A stretch of 64,000 nt of DNA from Fasciola hepatica (GCA_948099385.1 CANUEZ040000180.1:3693501-3757500), one strand, 5' to 3'. Counted from the stretch's first letter, positions 51,981 through 64,000 are shown. Numbers and translations: made by a program. Notes: generated by a model not told the origin, from the sequence alone.

Positions 51981-52430
51981 ATGAAGCGGAAATCAACGGA
52001 CAAGCCATCAATGCAAAAGCTTGCCAGAGAAGTTAAACATGGTAAAATAGATTTGAGGGAGTTTTGACTATCCATTCAGCAGACTGGATAGGCGGACTTT
52101 TCGCCTGTCTGATAAACCAAAATCTTGTGTTCAGAAGTCAGTAGACTAGTAGTTGAATAAAACTGTATTGTAGACCGCAAACAACCCCTGCACAGGCTCA
52201 AGTCAACGTAGAATTTTAGTAGGATGTAGGCCGATGGACCTTGAGAATGTGAAAGCCGGACGCCACATATTGGCAAAATAGGGTTGGAGCAATTCACGTG
52301 CAGGATTATAGACGAGTTAACGAAAATCTTTGACAGGGACTGAATTGCTAACAAACGACTACACATCGGATAACAAAAAACTGTCCAACGAATATCCGAT
52401 GTGATTCTCTTGATGAAGTTAACCTTAACT
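51981..52430 (+). pseudogene. Possible G-patch protein fragment (copy B)
   Basis: Counterpart of 15063-15420. The basic stretch from ATG 51981 is kept with small changes. From ATG 52234 the KYGW motif is cut because TAC (tyrosine) has become TAG, and a second stop follows the glycine-leucine pair. An extra segment of about 90 bases (52123-52211) separates the two stretches. The added stops agree with neutral decay. Confidence 0.28.
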
Positions 52431-52963
52431 GTTTAATTTGATATTGGGCAATAAGTCTTTTAAGGCCCAAAACTAGCAAATCGAAATGACGACGGTGCTG
52501 ATCCACGATTTATGAGAAAACTGGAAAGAACCTGTCATTGCAAACAGAGTAATGCGGAAGTAATGTTTGAAAACTGGTTATGTGAGTGTTTTTGTTATAA
52601 CAGTAAGTAACCCTTGTGTGCTGTGTTGATATGTAGCCTTGTTAGACGTTTTCAGTTATCCACTGTTCTAAGACTAGCCAGTATCTCCTATACATTGAAT
52701 TCGTAGAATATCTGTGATAAATTTTCAGTCTAGTCCAGATGAGAGCTTCAGAAGACAACCATACCGCGGACTCGAGTGTATTTGACCGAAAAGAACAGTG
52801 CTTGGGTCGGTCTGTAAACTACAGAACAATGCATACTAGGGGACCATGTGTTCCCAGTCTAACTGGCTCCTTAATAACCTGAAATCCGACATTCAGGTCC
52901 ACTCATGTCATTTCAAGCAAATGCTTCATCCATCCGAAGAGGTAGTATTCAACTGTAACAGAA

Positions 52964-53035
52964 TCATCATCCAAATAATCATCGTCATCACTGGAATCGT
53001 CATCACCACCATCATCATCGTCGTGCAGCACGGAA
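52964..53035. repeat. ATC/CAT-rich imperfect microsatellite, copy B
   Basis: Contracted counterpart of 16108-16205; it gives an aspartate-rich minus-strand pseudo-frame. Confidence 0.88.
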
Positions 53036-53229
53036 GAGCAGGGCAAGCCCCAATGACCACAGCCCTCCTCACCATGTTGCACGCAGTAGTAGGAAGAACC
53101 AATACACAAGATGGACAGGCAGTGGACCTACAGGTACATCTCCTCACTTCCCGCTAGAACGTCATCTGTTGACCTCCACGTGATTTCTTCCACTCCCTAC
53201 AAGGAACGGAAAACAGGGCACGGTATGGT

Positions 53230-54980
53230 AGACGTGTGTTCGCCATACACATTAAGTACCCTAATCATCGAAGTCCCCTAATCCGTATAAACTGTGATAG
53301 AACATTCTCTAAAACTAGTACCCAATAATCAATTTCTGGCCAGAACATTGATCACTCGGCTATTCCACCCAGTCTGGATGACACTACGTAAGTATCGATT
53401 GTCGAAAACCTCAAGAGGACAAATATCTTCAGCATGCAGACTCCAGGTCTCGCAACTAAAGAACAAACCTGAGGAAATCGCGGCATAGTACACACGACCT
53501 TTTAAATTCGGCGGAATACCAGGTCGACGCCACAAGTGCTTCAATCAAGCGTACGCAGCTGGAGCCTTGGATATACACATGCTGACCCCTACAACCGTGC
53601 TCCCATCCGTTGTCACACTTCTGCCGAGATAGCTCCAGCGGTCGAAAATCGTTTGAGCCTACCCTTTGAGCATCCAGCTCAAACGTTTTGAAGTCCAGTC
53701 TCATAAAACTACTTCACATTTTGGGGGTGCAAAGTGCATGCCGAATGGAGCTACAGATGTTGCGAGTTTCTCTGGTGCACGTTGAGCATGTTCAGTGCAT
53801 TCAAACAAGCGAGCACGGTCGCCCGCGTAATCTGGGTTGCACAGCTTTTTACTATTTCCTAGTTTGATACCCACTTCCTGAAGATATTGCAAGGTATTCC
53901 TCATTATCTCATCCATGACGAAGTAAAGCAGGATTGGAGAAATAGGACATCGTTGTAGCACACGGCTGGTCCCTTCAAAAATGCTGAATATACCACCGTA
54001 AACCCTTACGCGCCCAGAAGTATGATAGCAGCATGATCTCAGTAGATTCACGAAAGTCTGTGACAAATCTTTTCAGTAAAGAGCACTGAATAGCGCTGTT
54101 CTGTCAACTGAACTGAAGGCGCCTTTCAAGTCGAGGACAATCACTATTGTTGGTTGACGGCATGTGTGTGTGGTGCTTTTCAAGTAATTGACAGAGAATA
54201 AAATTGGGGTCAAAGTATCCTCAATTTGGGTGAAATCCGGCCTGCTTTTCGCTGGCGCGCCTTTCGAGAGCCGGTGTTAGATGGCGCTGCATAATCGAAG
54301 CGAAGGCCTTGGTGATTATCTAAATCAAGCTAATTCCACAATGGTTTCTACATTCATTGCCTGTTCCTTTCATCAAAGTCGATGCGATCAATGACTTACC
54401 CCATAATAAGGGAGTATTTTTCTCTTTCCGACAGTCATTCATCAAACTGTTAAGTGATTTTATCAGTGAACCATCCCCTATTTTAAAACGAACTTTAGGG
54501 AGTCCGCCGTGACCGATCTCTTTGCCTCACTTCAGTTGTCAAATGCGTGACCCCATTTCCACTTCTGATAAGGGCTCAAGTAATAATTTTCAATGGGAGG
54601 CAGTTGTTAGCGTTGAAGTAACTAAATCAGCGCACAGCCGGCTAAACTACTCCTTGAATTGGCTGTCCCACCGGATGAGCCTTTTTTCTTTATCATGAAT
54701 AGGCTCTCCATCGCATATAGTTTTACTGGCCGGGTTCGCCATGCACCGGTGTCGTGAATAAGTTTGAACAGTCTTTGACTGCTTCAGGCCGGAACTTCGA
54801 GGTGACCTTCGTTGGTATGGGTATAATCGAAGCCACCCTCCAACAGTCGAGGATGTTGTTCTGGTGCAGGCACTGATTGAATAACCCACATGGAATCGGG
54901 TAAAATGTACATGCACATTCTTTCAGTACAGTCGGTGATGCGCAATCCGGTTCACTAGATTGCTTTGAGTTCAACTACAC
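53230..54980 (-). mobile_element. CR1-like non-LTR retrotransposon remnant (copy B)
   Basis: The minus strand shows CASPTVLKECA and CWRVASIIPIP at about 54950-54790. An RT palm with QRCPISPILLYFVMDEIMR and a degraded catalytic box (DYAGD for YADD) follows, then FGMHFAPPKCEVVL, at 54000-53700. Pieces reading YLGRSV, LKHLWRRPGIP, LKGRVYYAA and CETWSLHAEDICPLEVFDNR lie at 53650-53380. This order is that of CR1-like elements common in flukes. Several frameshifts and the damaged catalytic box make it inactive. About 50 bases near 54543-54600 are absent from copy A. Confidence 0.82.
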
Positions 54981-55246
54981 ATTCTAAATGAACAAGCAGT
55001 CATCCAAGTCCATATGTTTGTATAGAGAAATACTCCAAAATTAGTGCCACAAATATTCTGATTGGGGGGAAATAAAATAAGTGGAGGATTTTGTTGCCGA
55101 AAGAAATCAAATTGCAATTCCAGTCAAGAAATGGGACAATTTGTTGTCCTTAAGAAAGCCATGACTTCCTACAACGAGACAATTCTGATTGCGATTTAAG
55201 ATCTAGCCAGAATGAAGGCATCTCCGACTGAAGGAAATACGGCACC

Positions 55247-57543
55247 AATAATTCAATGACAACAATAGGTACACATAAGAATATGGACAAACAAAGGGGA
55301 TACGCTTACGTTATAGCCAAAATTTCACCCACGATTATGAAAATTTTGTGAAGATTCGTGAGAATGCCATCTGAAACACTAATCTGACAAGAGTGCATTA
55401 TCTTCTAATATGCCAGTGACAAACAATTCCAAGTTATGACTTGTCCGAAAACCTCTCTTGGAGGTTCTGTTTTGACCTCGCAGTGCCACAGTTTCCTTGC
55501 TGCCGTTGACGTTCATGCGTTACTTTCAGAAATCTTCCTTGTGAAGCGAATAACACAGCACGCTGACCCTTGGATCGGATTGGTTGTCTAAAAGTATTCA
55601 ATAATGTTGACGGTGAACAGTTTACTTCAGCCACTTTCCTGGAAATCTACATTCAACCGATAAGAAATCATGCGTAATCAGTACCATGTCACCCATAAGC
55701 CAGCATACAGACCAAAGGATTCTCGAAACTTCATTGCCTAATAACCAAGCGGATCGGAATTAAAACTAACTAAATTGTTTTTTCTGCCAAAGCACTGAAG
55801 CCATCACCAGTGAGTTTATTCATTTGGAAGCTTCAAGTAAGCTGCCATCCCTTTCCTGAAGTATTGTACCATTATTAGACAATTGCAGGAACTAAAATGA
55901 GTTGATGTAAATAGTATGTTATTGTATTTGAAAAACGGGGTAAAATATACCCCAAAGCACACGATTGTTTTCACGGGTCTTTGTCACTCGCCAGGTATAC
56001 GTACCCGGTACTCTACTGCCCAGTCGTACCCTTTTTGAGCACTCCTCATTCGACTCATCACCACCATTTGATTGAAGTATTGAAGAGCATGCATGGGCGA
56101 TGAGAATAACGTGGTGATTCTTTTGAAGTCATTACGTATGTTCGTCAAGCATAACCTCCAGAACGAGCACATGGTATCAAGTTTTGATTTTGATGTAAAC
56201 AGTATTTTTGCTTCCGGGGACATTTTGTCCTGTAATTCAGATAGAATAAAGCTAAATACACCAAAGTCACAAATGAGGACTGTGTTTTCTCGTTCTGAAG
56301 GTTACCTTTGGTTAACCGCTGAAATATCTTTCGGAGTGAAGGGAGTATATATATTTTGTGATTTTACAGTCCGAGAATAGCTGAAAAGTGAACCTATCGT
56401 TCAAATCTGTTTGAAAAATCTGGAGCCTGTAAGTAACTGAGCTAGGTACCTGATTACTGTATAAATCAAAGATAACAACAACCTGTTTCTTGTAGCCAAG
56501 GTAAACATATATTATCCATGAGATCGTCATTATATCGGACCTATGGATGCAACAGTCCTAAGAACTTCAACCCGTAGACTGTGGTAATAGACTGAATCCA
56601 TATTAACAACTTTCGGTACATTGGATTCCAGACACATTCAACCAATTCAAACCTAAAATAGGATTTGTAGCGAACTCCTCCCCAGAAACAGTTCCAGCGA
56701 GCATGCCTGCTGTCCAGATGATGTGACTGGAACCGAACATGAACGATTTATGATCCAGAGTATTGCATGTTTGCGGTCCCATACTGAGCCATCTTCTAAA
56801 ACGTAGAGGTTCGATAGTTTTGATCGAGTATTATTGTGTAATTTAACTTAATACCAAGTAAGTTGCTCATTTCCCAAAACAACGAGGAATGCATATCCAA
56901 AGTTGTGTATCAAGCTTGTCCAGGCACATTACTTCGTTCGTGTAATGCGTAGAACATTTTTGATTATTGATACAGGCATTTTGTCAGTGTGATCAAATCA
57001 CACCAAAGTGTGTTCCTCAACCACCTAGTTTGAACCACAGGAGACAAGTACATTTTTTCTAATACATTCTGGTTTTCCTGTAGATATGCTGTTTCTAGTT
57101 TGTCGAAATCATTCGTGATCCATCTCGAAATTGGGGATTTCTGGTATTTTCACACGATGTGACAGAGATTATCTCATTGAAATAACTAACTACTGCCTTC
57201 AATTTAGGGGAAATTCATAACAGAATTGGCAATTCTGTTAGGATAGACACTGAAAAATTGCTACCATAGTCCGTTCCAGGTACCAGTCCTACTGCTTCCA
57301 AAATGCATTATTTACCTTCTAAACTCAGTATTAAGTAATCAAACACCTTTGGCTATTTATTCATGCAAACAGTCGATATCATTGTCGCAGCGCACACCCA
57401 ACCAGTTGGTCACTGCAACAGCGCAAATGGAATCTGTATTCACAGAATATCTGTTTTGCACTCAACGGATTTAGAAGTGAAAAGGTTAGTAATAAAGAAT
57501 AATATAAGATTCTGACCAAACTTCATACTGAAAGACGATCAAC
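55247..57543. other. Unique sequence between block B and C2
   Basis: No match to copy A. A minus-strand frame at 55434-55634 is basic and glutamine/arginine-rich but unidentified; frames at 55984-56223, 56093-56380 and 56312-56530 overlap each other. A TATAAG string at about 57503 lies 41 bases before the C2 start codon and is only a weak promoter candidate. Confidence 0.4.
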
Positions 57544-58173
57544 ATGAAAACTATTTTCTTACTGCTGTTCCCATTGATTTGCCGCAACAAGTGGGATGTA
57601 CAGGCTATAGACTGTCCACCGAGTTTTGAGAACTTGGATGATGATATTTTCACGAAATATCACGAGGGACCACATGACTTTTGTGCAGCAAATGATGCCT
57701 GTCATCAGGTCGAACTCAGTCATAATTTGCATGTTCATCTAATCGGAATGAATGTGACCAAAATTATCTCGCAGTTTGAAGATACTGGTTCCCTGTTCAC
57801 AAGCATGAATAAATTGTTTCGTCATGATGAGGGGAACCGAGCTGGTTGGCGTGTTGGTGTACCAGGTAAAGCAAACTTCACAACACAAGGAAATGAAGCG
57901 AACTTGTGGCGATCTCCATCAACCGGAAAGCAATGCAGAAGTAATTTCTGTCGTAAACCATGGTAGGCTGCATGCTATGACATTGGTCGGGAATGACTCC
58001 TCGGCACTGTGTGAATGGACCGGACGTGGAAGCAAATCGTGGACTTGTTCAGGTACAGAAATGTTCAGTGCTCACTTCCCAGAATCCATAAGGGACTTAT
58101 ATTTTACCAAAAGCCAAATCCATGGATGCATAGAGATGACATCTGCTAGCACTTTGATTGAGTGCGCGAAAAT
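57544..58173 (+). pseudogene. C2 exon 1: CTLD secreted protein, frameshifted
   Basis: A good signal peptide (MKTIFLLLFPLIC) is followed by the CTLD hairpin start C24-P25, a first-helix cysteine in NDACHQ, and N-V-T, all aligned with A2. AGWRVGVPG matches AGWRIGVPG. The frame open from 57544 runs to W (TGG 57907-57909) and stops 18 codons later. The rest of the CTLD continues in the next frame (from QPES at 57919) with the same length as A2 up to ALCEW. One extra base between 57910 and 57920 explains this. At the end, the place of the A-type donor reads AAAAT|ATACGT, so the GT is lost. Two independent lesions point to a pseudogene, though assembly error could account for the indel. Confidence 0.78.
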
Positions 58174-58887
58174 ATACGTGTTCCACATCTTCATATATTC
58201 GCTTCTGTGATTTGCCACAAATTTTTTGCAGTTGGATTTTCTTATTTACAAAGGAAATGAAAAACTTGGTGTCCATCTAGTCCTTAAATATAGGAATACA
58301 TTTTTCGGTTTGTAGAAATTTTGCCTTTCAGTTCCTCGCGGAGGAACCTTTTACCGAATTAGTCATTTTTGCAGTTGGTGTGTCCACGAAAGTCAGTAAA
58401 CAGTAAGCAGTTGGTCAAATAAACGGGAATACCAAATTTGTTGATGTGCAGATGGTAATACAAATGATCATATTTGTACATCACCACTTGACGAGATCTG
58501 GTACAGTGATATCTGCCTTACTCCTGTAGGAATTAGGTAGAATCAGTGATCTTTTTCGCTGCAATATGTTTTCTAGTGGCCTAGAAACATTCAACTTCGT
58601 TTGCTAATGTTCTTTATGTGAACATCATTCGAGAAAACAGCCTGCTTACAAAAAGATCACCCAGAAACAACGAACCCCGGCCCCTTCGTAGGTCCTAGAT
58701 TGCATTGAAAACTGTCATGTGTTTGCGCAGTAGATGTTTTTCGTTCTAATCTTTGTCATAACATGATTATTGGGCCACCGTTTTCTGTACAACAGATTTC
58801 AACAAATAACTGTTAAGTTTTATGCTGTGTATTCTCAATTTTGGAAGCAAAAACAATTTCGAAATACATTTTTCCGTCCATCTGCAG
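58174..58887 (+). other. C2 intron position (713-714 nt, donor lost)
   Basis: The position is inferred from A1 and A2. The 5' end reads ATACGT in place of GTAAGT; the 3' end is a normal TCTGCAG. Reading through would add YVFHIFIYSLL and stop at 58210. A GT four bases downstream would splice out of frame. Confidence 0.6.
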
Positions 58888-59038
58888 TTGCAAACTGGAA
58901 TACCGTTGTCTATCGTTCTATTTCAATGCCAAGATGAGTAAATGTTACATGGCATTGTATGTCGATTTATTGCTGTCATCGGAAGAAAAAGCTCAGTCAG
59001 AATCGGACTGGGTGCGATATGCACGAACGGACTGGTGA
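58888..59038 (+). pseudogene. C2 terminal exon: PAN/apple-like tail, frame intact
   Basis: The exon begins after CTGCAG with one base completing an isoleucine codon, then CKLEYRCLSFYFN, KCYMALYVD, and ends with RYARTDW and TGA (59036-59038). Six of the first residues and all cysteines in the core match C1; the tail also shares the A-type SF-Y-N core. The frame and acceptor are intact although its own exon 1 is broken. It is called a pseudogene for that reason only. It could act as an alternative terminal exon for A2, whose donor is in the same phase. Confidence 0.7.
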
Positions 59039-62000
59039 GTGTCAAGCAGCATGAGTTCAAGAGAGAGAGAGAGTCAAACACGTTCCGTCCCCACAGTCTT
59101 TGACTTCCCCTTCTTCTTTATTCTTGGTGTTCAAATAATTATATCATGAACCAAAATGATAATATCGATTTGCAACATGTTTCCGGGAACAATTCAGTGG
59201 GTCATTACCAAGCGCGTTCAGCAGTCACGGTGATTGTGCGAACAGTCAAGAAAATCGAACTACAGGAAGCAAAGTTGCAAACAACTCCTAACGAGAAGAG
59301 CGGAGAATAAAATATTAGTCAGGGCAGAGCTAACAAGATGAACCATACACATCGCTTCAGTAGATTGCCTTTTTGGTTGCGAATGGTCGGCGCTTCTGTG
59401 AAATTGAGCCATCGATGATTGTTGCCATTTAGATTTTGGCAACCGATTTAGCTGCTAGAATGAGCTGAAGTTGACTCTCCATGGCGATGTCAGCCAATTC
59501 TATTTTGTCACTTTTGGACGGGCTAGAATGTATCTGTGATGTGCAACAAAATCTGATCAAACACAGTCATCTTTTCGAAAGTTGAACTCGTCCATTGATG
59601 CAACTGTTCAATAAACCAGAATGGGCGTCTTCTTATTATTTTCACAGTAAATATACCAAATGTGGCTAGTTCTGTTGAGTTACGAATGGGGTTATTTGGG
59701 CAAGCTGACCATCGCCGTCCCAGTTGTTTCAGATCTACATTATTCATTGTCGTCTGAATATTTCTTTTATATTAGAGAAGTACCCACACTAATAAACATT
59801 CAGTCTGCAGCAGAACATTTGAAAAATCCTTGCTGTTATCTTTTTCAGTGGGACAACGTGGGGATTTGTTGTCTGCTAAGATGGCCTTCCGATAATTTCC
59901 GTCATTTCAACACCGATGATAAGCAACTTTCAATTTCAGAACTGTGGGGGAAATATTTGTAGCTTTTGTATATGATTTCGTCAAATGTTCCACCGTTTTA
60001 AGGGTTTCATAAATATCTCGCAGGAAAGTGATACGAATGGCCCAATTAAAACCAGATAATTCAATTCTTGATAAGAAGCTCAGTTTTTGTCGTCAGTTTG
60101 CTGACATTGAATTCTGACCTATTTCTTGCATTCACCAGATCAGGCAGTAGATCATCAAAAGACCTCCGGTCATTCGATATCGGGAACATCCAGAAAGCAG
60201 TAAGTCTTGTTTTGTTTTGGAAGCACAGTTCCAATGAGAAGAATACTTGGACGAAAAACCCAATTCAGAACATATTTCCAAAGGCTGTTTTGGGGAGTAT
60301 TAGATGAGTGGACGCACACTGGTGTCCCCTGCCACTAACTGATCTCCAATTTTACTCTGAAATCAATCCGCATACAGTAGAAAACATTTGTTCCATGTAT
60401 TCTCAAGATTGACAGTGATTTACATGAACAAATTTAACTGATGATAGATGTGGTTGGTAGACTAATTGTGTCAGAGAAGAACTGTATTGTGTGACTAACT
60501 GGTCGTTGTACTTTTCCTAAAACGTATCCATTAAAAATGACTATTCTCTCAGCGGTTGCTCCTGGATTCGTCTATCAGATGCTTTTCAGTAGACCTTCCC
60601 AGCTAGTCGTTGGTCAGAAGTAGCCTTTATCTAGGTTCAGTTCAATAGAAACCCTCTTATCTCGAACAATTCTTTTTTGAAGCGATCAACGGGCAAGCAG
60701 ATTGGTTTTGGTTTGAGGTTGCTGGTACAAGGCGAGCAAAATCGTTATTCTGAAACAATCAAGTCCATTTACAATCTACCATGCACATCAACAGTCTATT
60801 CACGCCTTTTCGATTGCCACTCGAATCCTCGAGGTGGAGTGATTCTCAATCTTTCTTCTACAATAAATGAAGTTGGTCTATGGGATCGATCGAACAGTTG
60901 CAGACAAGAACATCTGATGTAACTAGCCACAATAAGTCAAAATTTTGTTTCGGAAAAACAATCGCTAATTTTCGAATCTATTTCCCCAAAGGAGGGAATC
61001 ATTAGCTACGATTATTCAGTAGTATAGTAGTTCGCGCTTACCAGCAAGACATTCAGAAAGTTCACCGTCTGATGAGACGATAGTCCAAGCTGAGTATGGT
61101 GGTGATTCCGCAACTGAAAACCGGAATCTTTTAGAAAACGAGCTATGTTATTTGGTTCTGGTATTCCTGCTTTTGAATTGTTGTTCGTCGCTATTTAGCG
61201 TAATAATGCGTCAGATATTTTATCCCTCAAAAAGCTGCGTACGTGGAGCATTCAGATAAGAACATCACAAGACAAATAGCGAGTAAAGAACTCCTCTAGC
61301 ATAGCCACGTATATCACACGTAAGATGGTACATGAAAAGGTGAGACCTAGGAATTTATCTACTTTATTAAAGATGACTTTATTAGGCAAAAAAGAGTATT
61401 TATATTCATCCACGTAACCATTATATATACTGACACGTATAAATACAGGGGTTTTTGGCTATGAATTTCAGGAGCATTTTTCCCTTGCAAGATTATCATT
61501 GTTATCGAGGGAATCGTATGTGAGTATGTAAAACTGTAAGTAATAAGAGATTGGATTTTATAAATTATGATTAACTATGCAACTGACGACTGAAAAACAC
61601 GGATTTGTTATACAGCTGTTTTATCCTTGTGGCGAATGATAAGTAGTGCACATCCACTGAACAACAAATGGGGCTTGAAACCAAGGTGAACAATCGCATG
61701 TTGAGTAACTCAACCTATTCATAAATTTGTAGAGTATGTTTCTAGCATTTTACTCCATGAGTTGCTGAATTTCAAGTAAATGAAAAGAGATAATCCGGCT
61801 TCCGCAACAACTGCAGAGCCTGTGGTCCCAAGTGAATGTAATAATACCATTGTGAGCATGGGTCATACCGATGAGAACAACAAGCTTCGAGCGGTTTTAT
61901 TTAGTCGTCCACGTTTGGTTCAATGGTAAATGCAACTCCACTGTACCAGTCAACTCAATTTCAATCAGAATTGGTAACCACAAGTTGTAGCATTGGGTAT

Positions 62001-62200
62001 CAGTCTGTGCCAGAGAAATTAATCTTGACCTCAATAGTTTTAAATGTGTTGGTTGTAGCTCAGGTTGTTCGTTGCCATGATGTTCTGATCGCTGAGCTTG
62101 GCGTTTGGATCGCAAACGTTTCATCGCCAGTCGAGGTGACATCGTCAGTGCATGTGCGCTGTTGGTAGTGATCTCTTATATTTATAAGTTTGTCATTAGT
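59039..62200. other. Region 3' of C2, no gene recognised
   Basis: The first few hundred bases are distantly similar to sequence after C1 (for example CAGTCAC-GTGATTG and AACTCCTAACGA near 59230-59295 against 18953-19018). This supports descent of both from one ancestral gene. A GA dinucleotide run lies at about 59062-59075 and an AATAAA at 59306-59311. Frames at 59660-59962, 60068-60307 and 60677-60922 are anonymous. Confidence 0.4.
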
Positions 62201-64000
62201 CCTGACCTTGAGCATGCCGAGCGATACGGGAGAGAGTCATCAGTAAAGGGTAAAATTCAGGTTTCATAGAAAGGAAAATCGACCAATTATGAAAGAGCGT
62301 CGTGCGTATATTCGACGGATGGACGGAGGCATGACCATTAAGTTAGTTCAGATAATGACCGATAAGGTTGCACGCACGCTTGGTCTGGACCAGTACGCAG
62401 ATATGGCATGATCTTTAGCGTGGGACGAAAGTACAAAGGTCACTCGCACGGTGCAGGTAAGAAGGCCGACAAGGAAAATAGGATAGCGTGACACACAGGG
62501 TGAGGTACGTAAGACGCACGGAAAACTCGAGGGTCGTATGTCTCAAGATTGACCGTAATAAAAAACCAGTCTAGTGTAAAAGTACACTCATAGGGAAACA
62601 GTAGATGATCAGATTCAAGTTAACCGGGTTCAATGTGTGGGAAAGGAAACAGAAGATGCTTGGGTCAATGCTGTTGGAAAGGAGGAGTAACATGCTGAAT
62701 ATTGTCACAGGAGTGAGAAAAGAGAATGGCATGGGAATTTTATTAATATCCTGAAATGCAGTTACACCGGCTCCGAAATTCTCAAGTAGTATCGTCACCT
62801 CAAACGCAGTTCAGCCCTGGTCCTCTCTGCCTAGTCGCTTCCCGGCCCCTATGCTCGCTTGTAAACCTCGCTGGAGAAATTGAAGCACCTGTGGAACACG
62901 GGCCGTTTTCCATGACCATGCTTCACTCGAGTTGTCCACCTACCTAAACACCATACGGACATCTCTTCTCAGGGTTCCGCCGCTGGTTTGCATCACTGCG
63001 GTTCATGAGGCAGTGCCTACGTGTTTCGTATTGTTTGGCGTGGAACAGATATGAGGAATGTGTAGGGAACATTAGCCGTTTCGGTATAACATACCTTCCG
63101 CGTTTTCTCTTCTTATTCCTATCCATTTTCTCACTTTTTCCTCCTCTCTTGCTGCACTAGCGCATAAATAACCTTATACCCATTGTAGCATCCCGAACGG
63201 CCATGGATACTACGGGTATTGGTCACTCGATCTTACACAGTCCCAGTATGACAAAGGTCAATCAGAAACCGTGAATACAGACCGAATAGGTTTATGAACG
63301 ACGAAACAGCAGCTAATATAGATGAAAGCAGATAAGGGCAGCAGAATTCAATAAACAGTAATATCAGTTGAAACTGGTATTGAATGTAAATATTGATATA
63401 ATTTCAAGCAGAACATACGATCAATTTTGTAAGAGCGGCAGTCTTGGTCAAAAACAGAGAGCAGGGGCAGCCATGTGATGAATAACTGCATGAAATACAT
63501 GCAATTGAGAAAACGGACATAGCTCACAGAGGACAGCAGACAGAGTACGGTTCTGTGTTGTTTAAAAGTTGAACTCTGCTTTTGCTCCAATTGGAGATCA
63601 GAAAGGGAGACGGATGAAGACCAATGGGGTGCGTGCGTACGGCCATATGGCAGCACACGATTGGGCGACCGGCAGTAGTGGCCGGATTGACGGGAAGGTA
63701 GGAGGCTAGACTACAGCCGAAAATGTCAGCGATTCGAACTCCAGATGGAGCGATAGCTTTTAACGAAAAGTCGGTTCATATAAATGAACACAGTATATTC
63801 AAGCAGTGAGTGGGATGAAAAGTGCTACGCCCACGGCGATGGAAAGGGGCGGAAATATGGTCAGTACTATGCAACGAGCAAAATGAAATGTGATTACACG
63901 AAAATGGTTTGAGCTAAGAATAAAGGTTACTTGATGACCAAAATGAATCAACACCCGTTGTTCTGGTGCAGCAGGAAAAATCAATTGTTCTTTATGACTG
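62201..64000. other. Compositionally different tail, unidentified
   Basis: By eye it is richer in G and C and in CG dinucleotides than the rest of the window (for example 62760-62900 and 63600-63720). No domain was recognised in any frame; the longest is 63348-63656 on the minus strand. It may be the edge of a mobile element continuing beyond the window. Confidence 0.35.

Larger units (their letters stand above)
31018..55246 (+). repeat. Segmental duplication, copy B
   Basis: The second copy of block A (1-18388), in the same orientation. Relative to A it carries extra DNA at about 40405-42330, 44750-47836, 48797-49395, 49430-49985, 51182-51276 and 52123-52211. It lacks about 120 bases present at 15545-15660 of A. 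The right edge is sharp (55246). Copy B holds the only intact CTLD gene in the window. The spacer between the copies is 12.6 kb, so this is not a simple head-to-tail tandem as seen here. Confidence 0.93.

Noticed and set aside
1..64000. CRISPR arrays, prokaryotic operons, rRNA genes
   Set aside because: No regularly spaced short direct repeats, no packed gene rows and no rRNA-like stretches were seen; introns show a eukaryote.

Overview
The window is nuclear DNA of a flatworm, most likely a digenean trematode (liver- or lung-fluke type). The reasons are AT-rich, intron-bearing, gene-poor sequence; GT-AG introns of about 2 kb; decayed jockey/CR1-type and Penelope-like retroelements of the kind common in fluke genomes; tRNA-derived repeats; and (TA)n tracts. 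Nothing in it looks prokaryotic, and most open frames are chance or repeat-derived. No database search was run, so the organism call is an inference.

The only recognisable protein-coding genes belong to one small family of predicted secreted proteins. An N-terminal signal segment is followed by a long-form C-type lectin-like domain (CTLD). After it comes a short cysteine-rich PAN/apple-like tail, and a phase-2 intron splits that tail. The family members in order are: A1 (5186-5841 and 7854-8001, broken by one TGA codon); an orphan terminal exon C1 (18492-18642); a decayed 5' fragment (about 30826-31016); A2 (36172-36827 and 38836-38983, the only intact member, 267 aa); and C2 (57544-58173 and 58888-59038, broken by a frameshift and a lost splice donor).

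A large segmental duplication explains the layout. Bases 1-18388 (block A) and 31018-55246 (block B) align nearly throughout. B is longer mainly because of extra segments at about 40405-42330, 44750-47836, 48797-49395 and 49430-49985. The first of these carries a non-LTR reverse-transcriptase fragment and the second a Penelope-like N-terminal motif. A CR1-like remnant, a second retroelement remnant, a possible G-patch gene fragment and a pair of opposed tRNA-like repeats sit at matching places in both blocks, so they predate the duplication.

Between the blocks (18389-31017) lie C1, a Penelope-like RT remnant (19060-19640), further tRNA-like repeats, and about 6.5 kb with nothing recognised. 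To the right of block B are C2 and then about 5 kb without a recognisable gene; the last 1.8 kb looks richer in GC. The window reads as a birth-and-death cluster of lectin-like secreted proteins inside repeat-rich DNA.
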